From assembly GCF_007670255.1 (NCBI RefSeq), contig NZ_SZVS01000003.1:62001-126000 (forward strand): 64,000 nucleotides of DNA, written 5' to 3'. A model generated the notes under the pieces. It was given only the letters and a program-made list of their open reading frames with translations, had not been told where the DNA came from and did not search any database. A program made the position numbers and the translations under genes. How positions within the stretch are numbered: position 1 is the first letter of the stretch; every line of letters starts with the position of its first letter. Shown here piece after piece: positions 33,704-42,948 of the stretch. Source of the DNA: Paenarthrobacter nicotinovorans. Its GTDB lineage: Bacteria > Actinomycetota > Actinomycetes > Actinomycetales > Micrococcaceae.

Positions 33704-34795
33704 ATGACAACAGTTATAGAAGTTCCCGAGGCTGAGCCCGGGATACTTGCTCCCAAGAGCAAAAGCAAAGGCGGGGGAGGCCTCGGCAGGTACATCGTGA
33801 TCAGGTTCTTCCTGATCATCCCCACAGTCTTCATCCTGGTCACGCTTGTGTTCTTCCTGATGAGGGTCATCGGCGACCCCATCACGGCGGCACAAGGCGG
33901 CCGGCTTCCCCCGGACGTCCTCGCCCAAAGAATTCACGACGCCGGTTATGACCGGCCGGTGCTGGTGCAGTATTTCGAATATCTTGGCCAGCTGATCACC
34001 GGCAACTTCGGCACCACGATTACGGACCGGCGGCCTGTGACCGAGGTCTTCACCACTTTCGGGGCGGCCACCCTGGAACTGAGCCTCAACGCCGTCGTCG
34101 TGGCCCTCATGGTGGGTATCCCGCTCGGCCTCATCGCCGCCTACCGCCGCGACAAGGCTGCGGATGCATCGCTGCGTTTCTTCGCCATCCTCTGCTACGC
34201 CACCCCGCCGTTCTTTTCCGGCCTCCTGCTGAAGCTCACGTTCTCCACGTGGCTGGGTTGGTTGCCTGTCGCCGGCCGGGCGTCCACCCGGACTGAACTG
34301 GCCATGGGCAGCCTCGCAGCGCCGTCGGGCATCTACTGGCTGGACGCCCTGCGCAGCGGCAACATGACCGCATTCGGCGACATCGTTTCCCATGCCATCC
34401 TCCCCGCAGCGACCCTGGGCCTCCTCACGGCAGGTGTGTTCCTGCGCCTGGTCCGGACCAACGTCATCGGCACCCTCGGCAAGGACTACGTCGAGGCCGG
34501 CAGGTCGCGGGGCGTGAGCGAGTTCCGGCTGGTGACAAAGCACGCCTACAAGCCGGCCCTCATCCCCGTCATCACGGTCATGGGCCTGCAGATCGCGCTT
34601 ATGCTCGGTGGCGCTGTGCTGACCGAGACAACCTTCGAATGGAAGGGACTCGGCTACCAGATGGTGCAGTACCTGAACGCCCGCGACTTCGTCGCCGTGC
34701 AGGGCATCGTGGTCCTGCTGGCCATCATCGTGGCCGTCACCAACTTCATCGTGGACATCATCGCCGCGCTCATCGACCCCCGAGTGAGGTACTGA
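33704..34795 (+). CDS. ABC transporter permease, DppB/OppB type
   Basis: A 363-residue inner-membrane permease with about six transmembrane helices (for example YIVIRFFLIIPTVFILVTLVFFL near residue 30). The cytoplasmic EAA loop is visible: DYVEAGRSRGVSEFRLVTKHAYKPALIPVITVMGLQIALMLGGAVLTETTFEWKGLG. The N-terminal ~25 residues are Lys/Gly-rich. It pairs with the permease that starts 2 nt after its stop codon. The conserved motif YFEYLGQLITGNFGTTI is also typical of the DppB branch. Confidence 0.93.
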   Translation: MTTVIEVPEAEPGILAPKSKSKGGGGLGRYIVIRFFLIIPTVFILVTLVFFLMRVIGDPITAAQGGRLPPDVLAQRIHDAGYDRPVLVQYFEYLGQLITGNFGTTITDRRPVTEVFTTFGAATLELSLNAVVVALMVGIPLGLIAAYRRDKAADASLRFFAILCYATPPFFSGLLLKLTFSTWLGWLPVAGRASTRTELAMGSLAAPSGIYWLDALRSGNMTAFGDIVSHAILPAATLGLLTAGVFLRLVRTNVIGTLGKDYVEAGRSRGVSEFRLVTKHAYKPALIPVITVMGLQIALMLGGAVLTETTFEWKGLGYQMVQYLNARDFVAVQGIVVLLAIIVAVTNFIVDIIAALIDPRVRY

Positions 34796-34797
34796 CC

Positions 34798-35805
34798 ATG
34801 AGCACCCCAACACTCACCGCGCCCAAGGAGCCGCTGTTCTTCCGGCTCCCGGTGATCTCACACCTGAGGAAAAGCGTCGGCCTCCAGCGGGGCATGCTGA
34901 TTGTGGGCGTCGTCCTGAGCGGACTGTTCATCCTCACGAGCATCTTTGCGCCATTGCTGGCACCCTACGGCTATTCCCAGCTCAGCGACGCCTCAGGATC
35001 CTTCCCCACACAGGAACCGCCCGGCGGCAAGCATCTGCTCGGCACCACCGTCGGCGGCTACGACGTCCTGTCGCGGGTTATCTGGGGTTCCCAGACCGCG
35101 GTGACCGTCATTGTGGTCTCCGTTGCGATGTCTTTGTTCCTCGGCGTTGCCCTGGGCCTGCTCAGCGGATACTTCGGCGGATGGCTCGACCGGATCCTGG
35201 TTGTGGTGGCGGACGCCATCTATGCCTTCCCCACCCTGCTCCTGGCGATCGTCATCTCGATTGTCATCAGCCGGGGGCAGTCCAGTTTCTGGGGCGGTAT
35301 CTTCGCCTGTGCGTTCTCCATCACGGTGGTCTTCGTGCCGCAGTACTTCCGGGTGATCCGCGCGGAGACGATCAGGCTCAAGGCAGAGCCGTTCGTTGAA
35401 TCGGCCAAGGTGCTTGGCGCCTCCAGCATGCGCATCATTGCCCGCCACATTTTCAAGAACGCCACCCGGACACTGCCGCTTATGTTCACCCTCAATGCCT
35501 CTGAGGCGATCCTTACCCTGGCAGGCCTGGGCTTCCTGGGCTTCGGCATCGAGCCCACCTCTGCCGCGGAGTGGGGATTCGACCTCAACAAGGCACTGGC
35601 AGACACCTCCTCGGGTATCTGGTGGACCGGCGTCTTCCCCGGTATCGCGATAGTACTCACGGTCCTGGGTCTCACGCTGGTAGGCGAGAGCATCAATGAC
35701 CTTAACGACCCCCGGATCCGCGGACGCAAGCGTGCAGGCGGCGCCGCCGGCACTCCGGCATCACCAGGAACGCCGGCCGCACCGGCAGAGGCAGGTAAGC
35801 CATGA
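34798..35805 (+). CDS. ABC transporter permease, DppC/OppC type
   Basis: The second permease subunit, 335 residues, with six transmembrane helices. It has the DppC hallmarks HLLGTTVGGYDVLSRVIWGSQTAVTV, LGLLSGYFGGWLDRILVVVADAIYAFPTLLLAIVI and the EAA loop FVESAKVLGASSMRIIARHIFKN. The C terminus is an Ala/Pro/Gly-rich tail. The stop codon overlaps the start of the ATPase gene by 4 nt (ATGA), so expression is coupled. Confidence 0.93.
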   Translation: MSTPTLTAPKEPLFFRLPVISHLRKSVGLQRGMLIVGVVLSGLFILTSIFAPLLAPYGYSQLSDASGSFPTQEPPGGKHLLGTTVGGYDVLSRVIWGSQTAVTVIVVSVAMSLFLGVALGLLSGYFGGWLDRILVVVADAIYAFPTLLLAIVISIVISRGQSSFWGGIFACAFSITVVFVPQYFRVIRAETIRLKAEPFVESAKVLGASSMRIIARHIFKNATRTLPLMFTLNASEAILTLAGLGFLGFGIEPTSAAEWGFDLNKALADTSSGIWWTGVFPGIAIVLTVLGLTLVGESINDLNDPRIRGRKRAGGAAGTPASPGTPAAPAEAGKP

Positions 35806-37508
35806 CCACCAACCTTGGACATGTTTCGGACCAGGCCCCCACAGGGCAGCCGGTCCTCACCATCGACCGGCTCCAGGTCACCTTCGCCACGGACGGCGGA
35901 GATGTCCACGCCGTCAAGGACGTGAGCCTGGAGGTGAACCCAGGCGAGGTAGTTGCGATCGTGGGGGAGTCCGGTTCCGGCAAGACGGTCACGGCAAAGA
36001 CCATCCTCGGCCTGCTCCCGGAAACAGCCATCAGCTCAGGTGCCGTGGTGATCAAGGGAAACAACGTGATCAGCGTCAGCAAATCAACGTTGCGCGCCAT
36101 CCGCGGCCGGGATGTCGCAATGGTCTTCCAGGAGCCGTCCACCGCATTGAACCCCGTTTTCACCGTAGGGTGGCAGATTGCCGAAGGCATCAGGGCCCAC
36201 GCCAGCGATGGCGGGCGGATCTCCGCCAAGGAAGCAAAACAACGCGCCACCGAGGCCCTCCGGAAAGTGGGCATCCCCGACCCCGAAACCCGGGTCAACT
36301 ACTACCCGCACCAGTTCTCCGGCGGGCAGAAACAACGCGTGGTGATTGCTGCCGCCCTCGCCTTGGATCCGGGCCTGATCGTTGCCGACGAGCCCACCAC
36401 CGCCCTTGACGTCACAGTCCAGGCCGAGATCCTCCAGCTGCTGCGGGACCTCAGGGATAACTACGGCACCTCCATCGTGCTCATCACCCACAACATGGGC
36501 GTGGTGGCCGACCTCGCGGACCGCGTCGTAGTGATGTACCAAGGCGACGTAGTAGAAGAAGCCCCTGCCAAAGTCCTGTTCGCCGAGCCGCGTCAGGAGT
36601 ACACAAAGAAGCTCCTCGCAGCAGTGCCCCACCTGGGCCGCCACTCTGCCTCCGAAGGCGCCCGCGGCAGGTTGCACCAGGACGGCAAAGTGTTGGTGGA
36701 AGCCAAGAACCTCACCATCGAATACCCGGGACGCTTTGGCAGCCACGGTTTCAAAGCCGTGGACAACGTCAGTTTCACCATTTCGGAGAACGAGGTCTTT
36801 GGCCTGGTTGGGGAATCGGGCTCCGGCAAGTCCACCATCGGACGGGCCATTGCCGGTTTGAACCGGACAACCGGGGGAAGCCTCAAGGTCCTGGGCTACG
36901 AGATGCTCGACTTCAAGGAACGCTCTTTCCGGCCCCTGCGTAAAGAGATTGGCTTCGTTTTCCAGGATCCGGCAGCATCCTTCAACCCGCACCTGACCAT
37001 CGGTGAGTGCGTCGCCGAGCCGCTGATGATCCACACCAAACCTGGCGCGGCTGAGGCGCGCAAGAAGGTTGGCGAGCTGCTCGAGTCAGTCCAGTTGCCG
37101 GCGTCGTACGCGCAGCGCTACCCGCACGAACTCTCCGGCGGGCAGCGTCAGCGCGCCTCCCTCGCACGGTCCTTGGCGCTGAATCCCCGGTTGCTCATCG
37201 CCGACGAACCGACGTCCGCGCTCGATGTGTCGGTGCAGGCCAAAGTCCTGGACCTGTTCAAGGACATCCAGGAGCAGTTCGGCTTCGCGGCCCTGTTCAT
37301 CAGCCATGACCTTGCGGTGGTGGACATGTTGTCGCACTGGGTAGGTGTCCTCTACAAGGGACATCTGGTGGAGCAAGGAATCGGCAACCAGGTAATGGGC
37401 TCGCCGCAGCACGACTACACCAAGCGGCTGATCGCCTCCTTGCCGGTTCCGGATCCGGAAGAGCAAGCACGACGGCGGGAAGCGCACCGATCGCTTCTGG
37501 GAAGCTAA
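35802..37508 (+). CDS. ABC transporter ATP-binding protein, fused DppD-DppF
   Basis: A 568-residue cytoplasmic ATPase with two complete nucleotide-binding domains in one chain. Domain 1 has [12 protein letters not shown] (about residue 50), the signature [32 protein letters not shown], and [13 protein letters not shown]. Domain 2 has [49 protein letters not shown], and [20 protein letters not shown]. Most peptide transporters use two separate proteins. It completes a four-gene operon of binding protein, two permeases and ATPase. The peptide-type linker ([16 protein letters not shown]) is present between the domains. Confidence 0.94.
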   Translation: MTTNLGHVSDQAPTGQPVLTIDRLQVTFATDGGDVHAVKDVSLEVNPGEVVAIVGESGSGKTVTAKTILGLLPETAISSGAVVIKGNNVISVSKSTLRAIRGRDVAMVFQEPSTALNPVFTVGWQIAEGIRAHASDGGRISAKEAKQRATEALRKVGIPDPETRVNYYPHQFSGGQKQRVVIAAALALDPGLIVADEPTTALDVTVQAEILQLLRDLRDNYGTSIVLITHNMGVVADLADRVVVMYQGDVVEEAPAKVLFAEPRQEYTKKLLAAVPHLGRHSASEGARGRLHQDGKVLVEAKNLTIEYPGRFGSHGFKAVDNVSFTISENEVFGLVGESGSGKSTIGRAIAGLNRTTGGSLKVLGYEMLDFKERSFRPLRKEIGFVFQDPAASFNPHLTIGECVAEPLMIHTKPGAAEARKKVGELLESVQLPASYAQRYPHELSGGQRQRASLARSLALNPRLLIADEPTSALDVSVQAKVLDLFKDIQEQFGFAALFISHDLAVVDMLSHWVGVLYKGHLVEQGIGNQVMGSPQHDYTKRLIASLPVPDPEEQARRREAHRSLLGS

Positions 37509-37524
37509 GTCCGCAGCCGCAACC

Positions 37525-37560
37525 AGGAAGGCACGTTCCCACCCGGGGACGTGCCTTCCT
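37525..37560. terminator. Bidirectional terminator after the ABC transporter operon
   Basis: AGGAAGGCACGTTCCC (37525-37540) pairs with 37545-37560 with one G-U pair and a 4-nt loop, between convergent genes. Confidence 0.85.
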
Positions 37561-37574
37561 GCACGCGCGGGGCG

Positions 37575-38231
37575 TTACTCGGAGACGATGGCGATGTTGA
37601 ACAGCTTTCCTTGGGGCTGCTGCATGAAAATCCGCAACCACAGCGGCAGCCACATCTCCATGGCCCGGGCGGCATCGAGGCCGCCGAGGTCCCTGATGTG
37701 GGCCGGCTCCCAGCCGAACTCCTGCAGCACAGCCGAAACAGTGGACTTGGCCTCGGCGTCATTGCCTGCCATGAACATCTCGTGCGGGGCGGGGAGCCTG
37801 CCCGGATCCACCATCACCGGCGCGGTCACCGTGTTGAGCGACTTCACCACATGAACCTGAGGGTAGGTCCGCTGGATGGTTTCGGCGATGCTGTCCGTAT
37901 TGCAGACCGCCAAGGACGGGGGAAAACCGCTCGAGCCATCCAGCGGATTGGAGACATCCAGGAGGACCTTGCCGTTGACGTTCTCTTCGCCGGCCTCGGC
38001 GAGGACAGCCAGGCTCACGGTACCCGGAGTGGCGTTGATGATCAGGCTGGCTCCGGAGCATGCTTGGGCAAAGGACCCGGCGTGCCCGAGAGGTCCTGCC
38101 TCTTCCGCCCACTGGGTTGCCTTCGGATTGCCGGACTCCCGGGAACCCATGGTCACTTCGTGACCCAGTGATACCAGCTTGCCCGCCAAGGCATGTCCCA
38201 CCATACCTGTGCCGAGAACCGCTATTTTCAT
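37575..38231 (-). CDS. NADPH-dependent F420 reductase-like / NAD(P)-binding protein
   Basis: A 218-residue Rossmann protein. It begins MKIAVLGTGMVGHALAGKLVSLGHEVTMGSRE, the NADP-binding beta-alpha-beta with a Gly-x-Gly-x-x-Gly core and Ser-Arg for the NADP phosphate. VVKSLNTVTAPVMVDPGRL and FMAGNDAEAKSTVSAVLQEFGWEPAHIRDLGGLDAARAMEMWLPLWLRI match the F420-dependent NADP reductase-like group, which also includes ProC-type and TrkA-like proteins. Whether it uses F420 cannot be judged; F420 genes are not seen here. Start ATG 38231. Confidence 0.82.
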   Translation of the reverse strand: MKIAVLGTGMVGHALAGKLVSLGHEVTMGSRESGNPKATQWAEEAGPLGHAGSFAQACSGASLIINATPGTVSLAVLAEAGEENVNGKVLLDVSNPLDGSSGFPPSLAVCNTDSIAETIQRTYPQVHVVKSLNTVTAPVMVDPGRLPAPHEMFMAGNDAEAKSTVSAVLQEFGWEPAHIRDLGGLDAARAMEMWLPLWLRIFMQQPQGKLFNIAIVSE

Positions 38232-38310
38232 GAAAGCTCCTTCGCCGGGACTGCAATGATGCTGCCATTGTGCACCGCTTCATTCGCGGAAAACACTGCG
38301 CCCCACCCAA

Positions 38311-38316
38311 TAGACT
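38311..38316 (+). promoter_or_regulatory. -10 box of leaderless chorismate mutase transcript
   Basis: TAGACT ends 7 nt before ATG 38324 and no RBS is seen; the window before it lacks a clear -35. Confidence 0.55.
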
Positions 38317-38323
38317 GGGATGC

Positions 38324-38713
38324 ATGACCGAGCAGAACAACGCCTTTCCCCATGATGCCGATTCCTTCAACCCGGCCGCCAGCTCCCTGGCCGGCCAGGT
38401 CGACCGCACAGTCATGGATGAGCTGTTGTCCATCCGGTCCAGCATCGACAACATTGATGCGACTCTCGTGTTCCTGCTTGCGGAGCGTTTCAAGGCCACC
38501 CAGAAAGTGGGCGTGCTCAAGGCAACCCACAAACTGCCGGCAGGGGATCCCGGCCGCGAGGCTGCGCAAATTGCCCGGCTTCGCCGCCTTGCGGAGGACG
38601 CCCACCTGGATCCAGCCTTCGCCGAGAAATTCCTGAACTTCATCATCAGTGAAGTGATCCGCCACCATGAGGCAATCGCCGAGGATCACCAGATCTCCAG
38701 CCAGCAGGCCTGA
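38324..38713 (+). CDS. Chorismate mutase (AroQ type)
   Basis: A 129-residue all-helical enzyme converting chorismate to prephenate for Phe/Tyr synthesis. The AroQ pattern is visible: LLSIRSSIDNIDATLVFLLAERFKATQKVGVLKA (Arg, Lys of the active site), then DPGREAAQIARLRRLAEDAHLDPAFAEKFLNFIISEVIRHHE. There is no signal peptide, so it is cytoplasmic. ATG 38324 is chosen over the longer frame from 38270 because a -10 box lies 7 nt upstream. The next gene begins 3 nt after the stop. Confidence 0.92.
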   Translation: MTEQNNAFPHDADSFNPAASSLAGQVDRTVMDELLSIRSSIDNIDATLVFLLAERFKATQKVGVLKATHKLPAGDPGREAAQIARLRRLAEDAHLDPAFAEKFLNFIISEVIRHHEAIAEDHQISSQQA

Positions 38714-38716
38714 TCC

Positions 38717-39751
38717 ATGTCCTTGGTCAGTGAGCTGCGCGCAAGCGCGACTGCTTTGGGGCCATGGCCGGGCTCTGATCCCGCCGAGGCCATCCGGACG
38801 ATCCGGGGCGAGCTGGGGGATCCCCACCTTCCTTTCCTCCCGGAGCTGCCGGCCCGTGGAGTGGGTTCGGACGCCGCGGGCCGAACGGGTTCGCTGTTGG
38901 TGGATCTCGACATCGACGTGCAGCCCTACGGTTGGCGCTTGGTGGACCGGCCGGGCAAGGATTCGCGCCGTGCGGCTTCGGCCCTGGCCACGGACATCAA
39001 CATCCTGGCCGATGTCGCCGGTGCCGAAGACGTGTCTGCGACTGAGCTCAAACTCCAGCTGATGGGACCGTTGACCCTCGCCGCAAGCCTTCACCTGCAC
39101 AACGGTGAACGTGCCCTGCTTGACTATGGGGCCAGGCGGGACATTGCGGAGTCATTGGCTGCGGGCGTGGCCGAACACCTTCGGAAGGTTTCAGCCGCTG
39201 TTCCCGAAGCACGGATAGTGGTCCAGGTGGACGAGCCGGATATCGCTGCGGTGATGGCAGGAACCATTCCGACGGCGAGCGGTTACCGGACGCTTCGATC
39301 CGTTCGGGGCGAGGAAGTCACGGGAGCCTGGCGGCTGGTGATCGACGCACTGAAGGCCGCGGGCGCCGTCGAAACCATCATCTCCGTCCCTGAAATCGAA
39401 GCCCCGATCGATCGCATCCTCGCCGCCGGTGCCGATGGCGTCGCGGTGCCGCTCAGGGCGCTGACCACCCGTCAGTGGGAGCAGCTGGCCGGTGCCGTGG
39501 AGAGCGGCAAGCGGCTGTGGGCCGGTGCTTTGCCCACCGAGGATCCGGGGGCCGTGCTTCCCAGGACCGCTGCGATAGTGGAAAGCATCTGGAAGCCATG
39601 GCACCAGCTCGGCCTCCAGGCGTCCGGCCTCTCAAGGCTCCGGGTCACCCCGTCCACCGGACTTGAGGGCTTTACCCCTGCAGCGGCAAGGGCCGTGCTG
39701 ACAAAACTGACCCACGTCGCCGACGGCCTGGACCAATTGGCGCAGGGCTAG
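38717..39751 (+). CDS. MetE C-terminal-like protein lacking zinc ligands
   Basis: A 344-residue protein with the fold of the C-terminal half of cobalamin-independent methionine synthase. Markers include LKLQLMGPLTLAASLHL (cf. the MetE GPxT region), RIVVQVDEPDIAAVMAG (VDEP) and LRVTPSTGLEGFTPAAA, which lines up with the WVNPDCGLKTR end of MetE. The zinc-binding Cys there is replaced and the whole protein has no cysteine, so it cannot be an ordinary methionine synthase. Its M. tuberculosis counterpart, as I recall, is annotated only as hypothetical (Rv3015c region, near mnmA and ligA). It begins 3 nt after the chorismate mutase gene; function unknown. Confidence 0.75.
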   Translation: MSLVSELRASATALGPWPGSDPAEAIRTIRGELGDPHLPFLPELPARGVGSDAAGRTGSLLVDLDIDVQPYGWRLVDRPGKDSRRAASALATDINILADVAGAEDVSATELKLQLMGPLTLAASLHLHNGERALLDYGARRDIAESLAAGVAEHLRKVSAAVPEARIVVQVDEPDIAAVMAGTIPTASGYRTLRSVRGEEVTGAWRLVIDALKAAGAVETIISVPEIEAPIDRILAAGADGVAVPLRALTTRQWEQLAGAVESGKRLWAGALPTEDPGAVLPRTAAIVESIWKPWHQLGLQASGLSRLRVTPSTGLEGFTPAAARAVLTKLTHVADGLDQLAQG

Positions 39752-39790
39752 CAAGGACGTCCCAACCGCCGCGGCGCCAAGGAAAGAGCG

Positions 39791-40516
39791 CTAGATCCGC
39801 TGTTCCCAGCGGTCCGGTTCGGCATAGCGCGGAAGTGCTGTGCCCGGTGCGACTCCCGGCAAATATGATGCCAGCCGGTAGTCGAAACGCCCGGCATAGA
39901 CCAGCACCAGTCCGATCTGAGGCTGGATTACTTTGACCTGGATGCGGTGCTTGCCCTCAGCGGCGTCCCACCATTGTTCGGCATAGGCCTTGGCATCCAG
40001 TGCTGCCGGCAGGGGAATGCGCAGCGGGCCCAGGAACAAGCGGCTTGCCTGCGAAACACCGCGAAGCCGGCCCTCGGCAGTGACGCTGACATCGAGGTCC
40101 GTGACCATGCGGCGGTATCGGCCAACATGGTCCACCAGCCGCGCCCGCCCACCGTAGTTGTCCTCTGATGGCAAGATGGCGCTGGTGGTGTCGTGGAACA
40201 GCCGGGTGCGGCCGGGGAAGTAGATCTCCCGCCTGGCCGTCAGCGCCGGGCGCCCAAAAGGATCGACGTGGGCGTGGTTTTCGATTCGGAACGGGATTCC
40301 CTCGCCGTATTCCGGAAAGAAAGCCTCTTCGCTCCCGGTGAGGGCGAGCAACGGCCGCAGCCATGTCTGGCGGCAGCCCACCACATCGAAGACTCCTTGA
40401 CCGATTCCATAGGTCCCGGAACCGGCTGCCAGGGAAAAGTAGTCCTGGAGCTCCGGTGCCAGCTTGCCAAAGTCTTCGCCGAGGGCCAGCTGGTAAATGG
40501 GGATATTCACGGACAT
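39791..40516 (-). CDS. DUF4166 domain-containing protein
   Basis: A 241-residue protein of the DUF4166 family, of unknown function; the domain also occurs fused to saccharopine dehydrogenase-like proteins. Visible pieces: LALGEDFGKLAPELQDYFSLAAGSGTYGIGQGVFDVVG, the central PFGRPALTARREIYFPGRTRLFHDTT and the C-terminal KVIQPQIGLVLVYAGRFDYRL. There is no signal peptide or transmembrane helix. It lies 18 nt after the stop of a DUF58 gene on the same strand, so it may be the last gene of that operon. Confidence 0.72.
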   Translation of the reverse strand: MSVNIPIYQLALGEDFGKLAPELQDYFSLAAGSGTYGIGQGVFDVVGCRQTWLRPLLALTGSEEAFFPEYGEGIPFRIENHAHVDPFGRPALTARREIYFPGRTRLFHDTTSAILPSEDNYGGRARLVDHVGRYRRMVTDLDVSVTAEGRLRGVSQASRLFLGPLRIPLPAALDAKAYAEQWWDAAEGKHRIQVKVIQPQIGLVLVYAGRFDYRLASYLPGVAPGTALPRYAEPDRWEQRI

Positions 40517-40534
40517 CCTTTCTGAACGCGGGAA

Positions 40535-41827
40535 CTAGAGGCGGCCGGCTGCCTTGAGCCGGATATAGGTATCAGCCAGCAGGGGTGGAACCTCCAGCGG
40601 CTCGGCGTCCACCACTTCGGCTCGCAGCTGCCGGAGCTGGGCAGTGACTGCGGCACGTTCAAGGAGCGCGCGCTCAGCCGCGGCGGCCCGGAAGACCTGG
40701 CTGGCAGTGGTCCGTTCGGCCTTCATTGCCGCAAGCAGGGGATCGCGGACCGCAACCACAACAACAACGTGCTGGCGGGACAATTGCGCCACCGTGGGGA
40801 GGAGACCCTCTTCCGGGGCGCCGCCGTCGAGCGCTGTCAACAGCACCACCAGCGAGCGGTGCGCCGAGACGGAGCGGACCTGCCCGGGTATCTGCTGCCA
40901 GTCCAGCTCAATGAGTTCGGCCTCCAAGGGGGCCATCGCCTGGACAAGCTGGCCCAGAAGGTTGCCCCTCGACGCCGATTCCACCCGGGCACGCAGCCGG
41001 CGGTCGTAGGCGAGGAAGTCGACGCGGTCTCCGCCGCGTTCGGCCAGCACCGCGAGCAGCAACGCTGCCTCGATTCCGGTATCCAGCCGCGGTTCGTCCT
41101 CGATCCGGGCGGCCGCTGTACGGGAGGTGTCAAGTACGATGACGACGCGACGGTCGCGTTCCGGGCGCCAGGTCCGGACGACGACGGAGGTGCGGCGGGC
41201 CGTCGCCCGCCAATCGATGGACCGGACGTCATCGCCCCGGACGTAGTCGCGCAAGGAGTCGAACTCGGTGCCGGCACCCCGGATTTGCACCGCAGCCTTG
41301 CCATCCAGCTCCCTGAGCTTGCGGAGCTTGGAGGGAAGGTGCCTTTTTGAATGAAACGGAGGCAGAACCCGCAGCTGTCCAGGCAGTGGCCGTGTTCGCT
41401 GTCTGGCGGCCAATCCCAAGGGGCCCAAGGACCGGATGGTGATGTGCGGGCTGTGCAGGTCGCCGCGCCTCCTGGGTGTCAGCGTCACCGTCATCCGGCG
41501 GCGCTCGCCGGACGGCACGGTCATCCGCTGAACAGCATTGGTGGCTCCGGCCGATGGCTGCCACGCATCCCTGATGATGGCCGTCAGTTTCCGCCCAGTG
41601 GCATTGTTCACCGTAACTACGGACTCCGCGGTGCCCGACAAAGTGACATTTCCCGGTTGTTGGCGTTCGACAAGGAGCTTTGCAGGAGATGCGGCCAGCA
41701 CAAGATCGAGGACCAGGGCAAGCAGCAGGACCACACACACCAGCAGGACTGTCAGCCAGACCGGAAACACCACCAGTGGTACCAACCCGGCAAGGGCAAG
41801 CACTACGAAGCGACCCGTGATGGCCAT
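40535..41827 (-). CDS. DUF58 domain-containing protein (vWA-like, MoxR partner)
   Basis: A 430-residue membrane-anchored protein. Two N-terminal transmembrane helices (residues 5-47) precede a beta domain and the DUF58 signature FDSLRDYVRGDDVRSIDWRATARRTSVVVRTWRPERDRRVVIVLDTSRTAAARIE, which leads into a von Willebrand A-like domain with DTS-type metal site. Such proteins work with MoxR AAA+ ATPases, encoded directly upstream (29 nt gap), probably as chaperones that insert cofactors or assemble complexes. RBS GGGAG before ATG 41827. Confidence 0.88.
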   Translation of the reverse strand: MAITGRFVVLALAGLVPLVVFPVWLTVLLVCVVLLLALVLDLVLAASPAKLLVERQQPGNVTLSGTAESVVTVNNATGRKLTAIIRDAWQPSAGATNAVQRMTVPSGERRRMTVTLTPRRRGDLHSPHITIRSLGPLGLAARQRTRPLPGQLRVLPPFHSKRHLPSKLRKLRELDGKAAVQIRGAGTEFDSLRDYVRGDDVRSIDWRATARRTSVVVRTWRPERDRRVVIVLDTSRTAAARIEDEPRLDTGIEAALLLAVLAERGGDRVDFLAYDRRLRARVESASRGNLLGQLVQAMAPLEAELIELDWQQIPGQVRSVSAHRSLVVLLTALDGGAPEEGLLPTVAQLSRQHVVVVVAVRDPLLAAMKAERTTASQVFRAAAAERALLERAAVTAQLRQLRAEVVDAEPLEVPPLLADTYIRLKAAGRL

Positions 41828-41856
41828 TCAGGCTCCCGCGACCGGGCAGGAGGGGA

Positions 41857-42948
41857 TCACCGCGGCACCGGAACCGAAGCGAGGATGCTCCCGAGGACGT
41901 CGTCCACGTGGATGCCGTCCATCTGGGCTTCAGGCCGCAGGCCCACCCTGTGCCGGAGGCACGGAAGCGACAATGCCTTGACGTCATCAGGAGTCACGAA
42001 AGACCTCCCGGACAGCCAGGCCCAGGCCTTGGCCGTGTTGAGCAGTGCGGTGGCGCCACGGGGGGAGACGCCAAGCTGGAATGACGGTGCGGACCGCGTT
42101 GCCCGGACGATGTCGACGATGTATCCCAACAGTTCGGGAGCCACGGCAACCTGTGCCACAGCCGCCTGTGCGGTTGAGAGGTCCGAGGCTCCCGCTACAG
42201 GCCGAACACCGGCTGCTGCCAGATCCTTGGGATCGAATCCGTTGGCGTGGCGCCGGATGACCTCGATCTCCTCTGTGCGCCCAGGTAGCGGCATGGTCAG
42301 TTTGAGGAGGAACCGGTCAAGCTGTGCCTCGGGCAGGGGATAGGTGCCTTCGTACTCCACCGGGTTCTGCGTTGCCGCCACGATGAAGGGAACCGGCAGG
42401 GGACGCGAAACACCGTCCACGGAAACCTGCCGCTCTTCCATGGCTTCCAGCAGGGAGGCCTGGGTCTTTGGAGGTGTCCGGTTGATTTCGTCCGCCAACA
42501 TGATGTTGGTGAAGACGGGGCCTTCGCGGAACGTGAATTCGGATGAGTGGGAGTCATAGACCAGTGACCCGGTGACGTCGCCGGGCATCAGGTCCGGTGT
42601 GAACTGCACCCGCTTGGTATCCAAGCTCAGGGCCGTGGACAAGGCCCTCACCAGGAGGGTCTTGGCCACACCCGGGACGCCTTCCAGGAGGACATGCCCG
42701 CCACAGAGCAGGGCGATCAGCATCCCCGTCACCGTAGGATCCTGGCCAACCACAGCCTTGCCTACTTCGGCACGGACGTTCAGGAGCGACTGTCGTGCCG
42801 GGTCCTCGGCACGCCGGTAGCCGGTGTCGGCGCCGGCCGCCGCGCTGTGCTGTTGGGGGTGTTGTTCCGGCTGGTTTTGTGGGATTGGCATCGCTCCACC
42901 CGTGTACTGGCTGTTGCTGTCCGTGTAGCTGTTCGGCTGGCTGCTCAT
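41857..42948 (-). CDS. MoxR family AAA+ ATPase
   Basis: A 363-residue ATPase. The Gln/Asn/Ser-rich N terminus (about 45 residues) is followed by the AAA_3 domain: VVGQDPTVTGMLIALLCGGHVLLEGVPGVAKTLLVRAL (Walker A), MLADEINRTPPKTQASLLEAMEERQV (Walker B), ATQNPVEYEGTYPLPEAQLDRFLLKL (sensor and Arg finger). A C-terminal lid domain includes SPRGATALLNTAKAWAWL. It overlaps the stop of the DUF4350 gene by 4 nt. Together with the DUF58 gene it forms the usual MoxR-vWA pair. Confidence 0.94.
   Translation of the reverse strand: MSSQPNSYTDSNSQYTGGAMPIPQNQPEQHPQQHSAAAGADTGYRRAEDPARQSLLNVRAEVGKAVVGQDPTVTGMLIALLCGGHVLLEGVPGVAKTLLVRALSTALSLDTKRVQFTPDLMPGDVTGSLVYDSHSSEFTFREGPVFTNIMLADEINRTPPKTQASLLEAMEERQVSVDGVSRPLPVPFIVAATQNPVEYEGTYPLPEAQLDRFLLKLTMPLPGRTEEIEVIRRHANGFDPKDLAAAGVRPVAGASDLSTAQAAVAQVAVAPELLGYIVDIVRATRSAPSFQLGVSPRGATALLNTAKAWAWLSGRSFVTPDDVKALSLPCLRHRVGLRPEAQMDGIHVDDVLGSILASVPVPR

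Noticed and set aside
32123..34813. 896-codon open frame on the minus strand opposite the binding protein and permease genes
   Set aside because: It is antisense to two well-supported genes, crosses the hairpin between them, has no recognisable domain and contains His/Asp/Gln-rich text typical of the reverse frame of high-GC genes.
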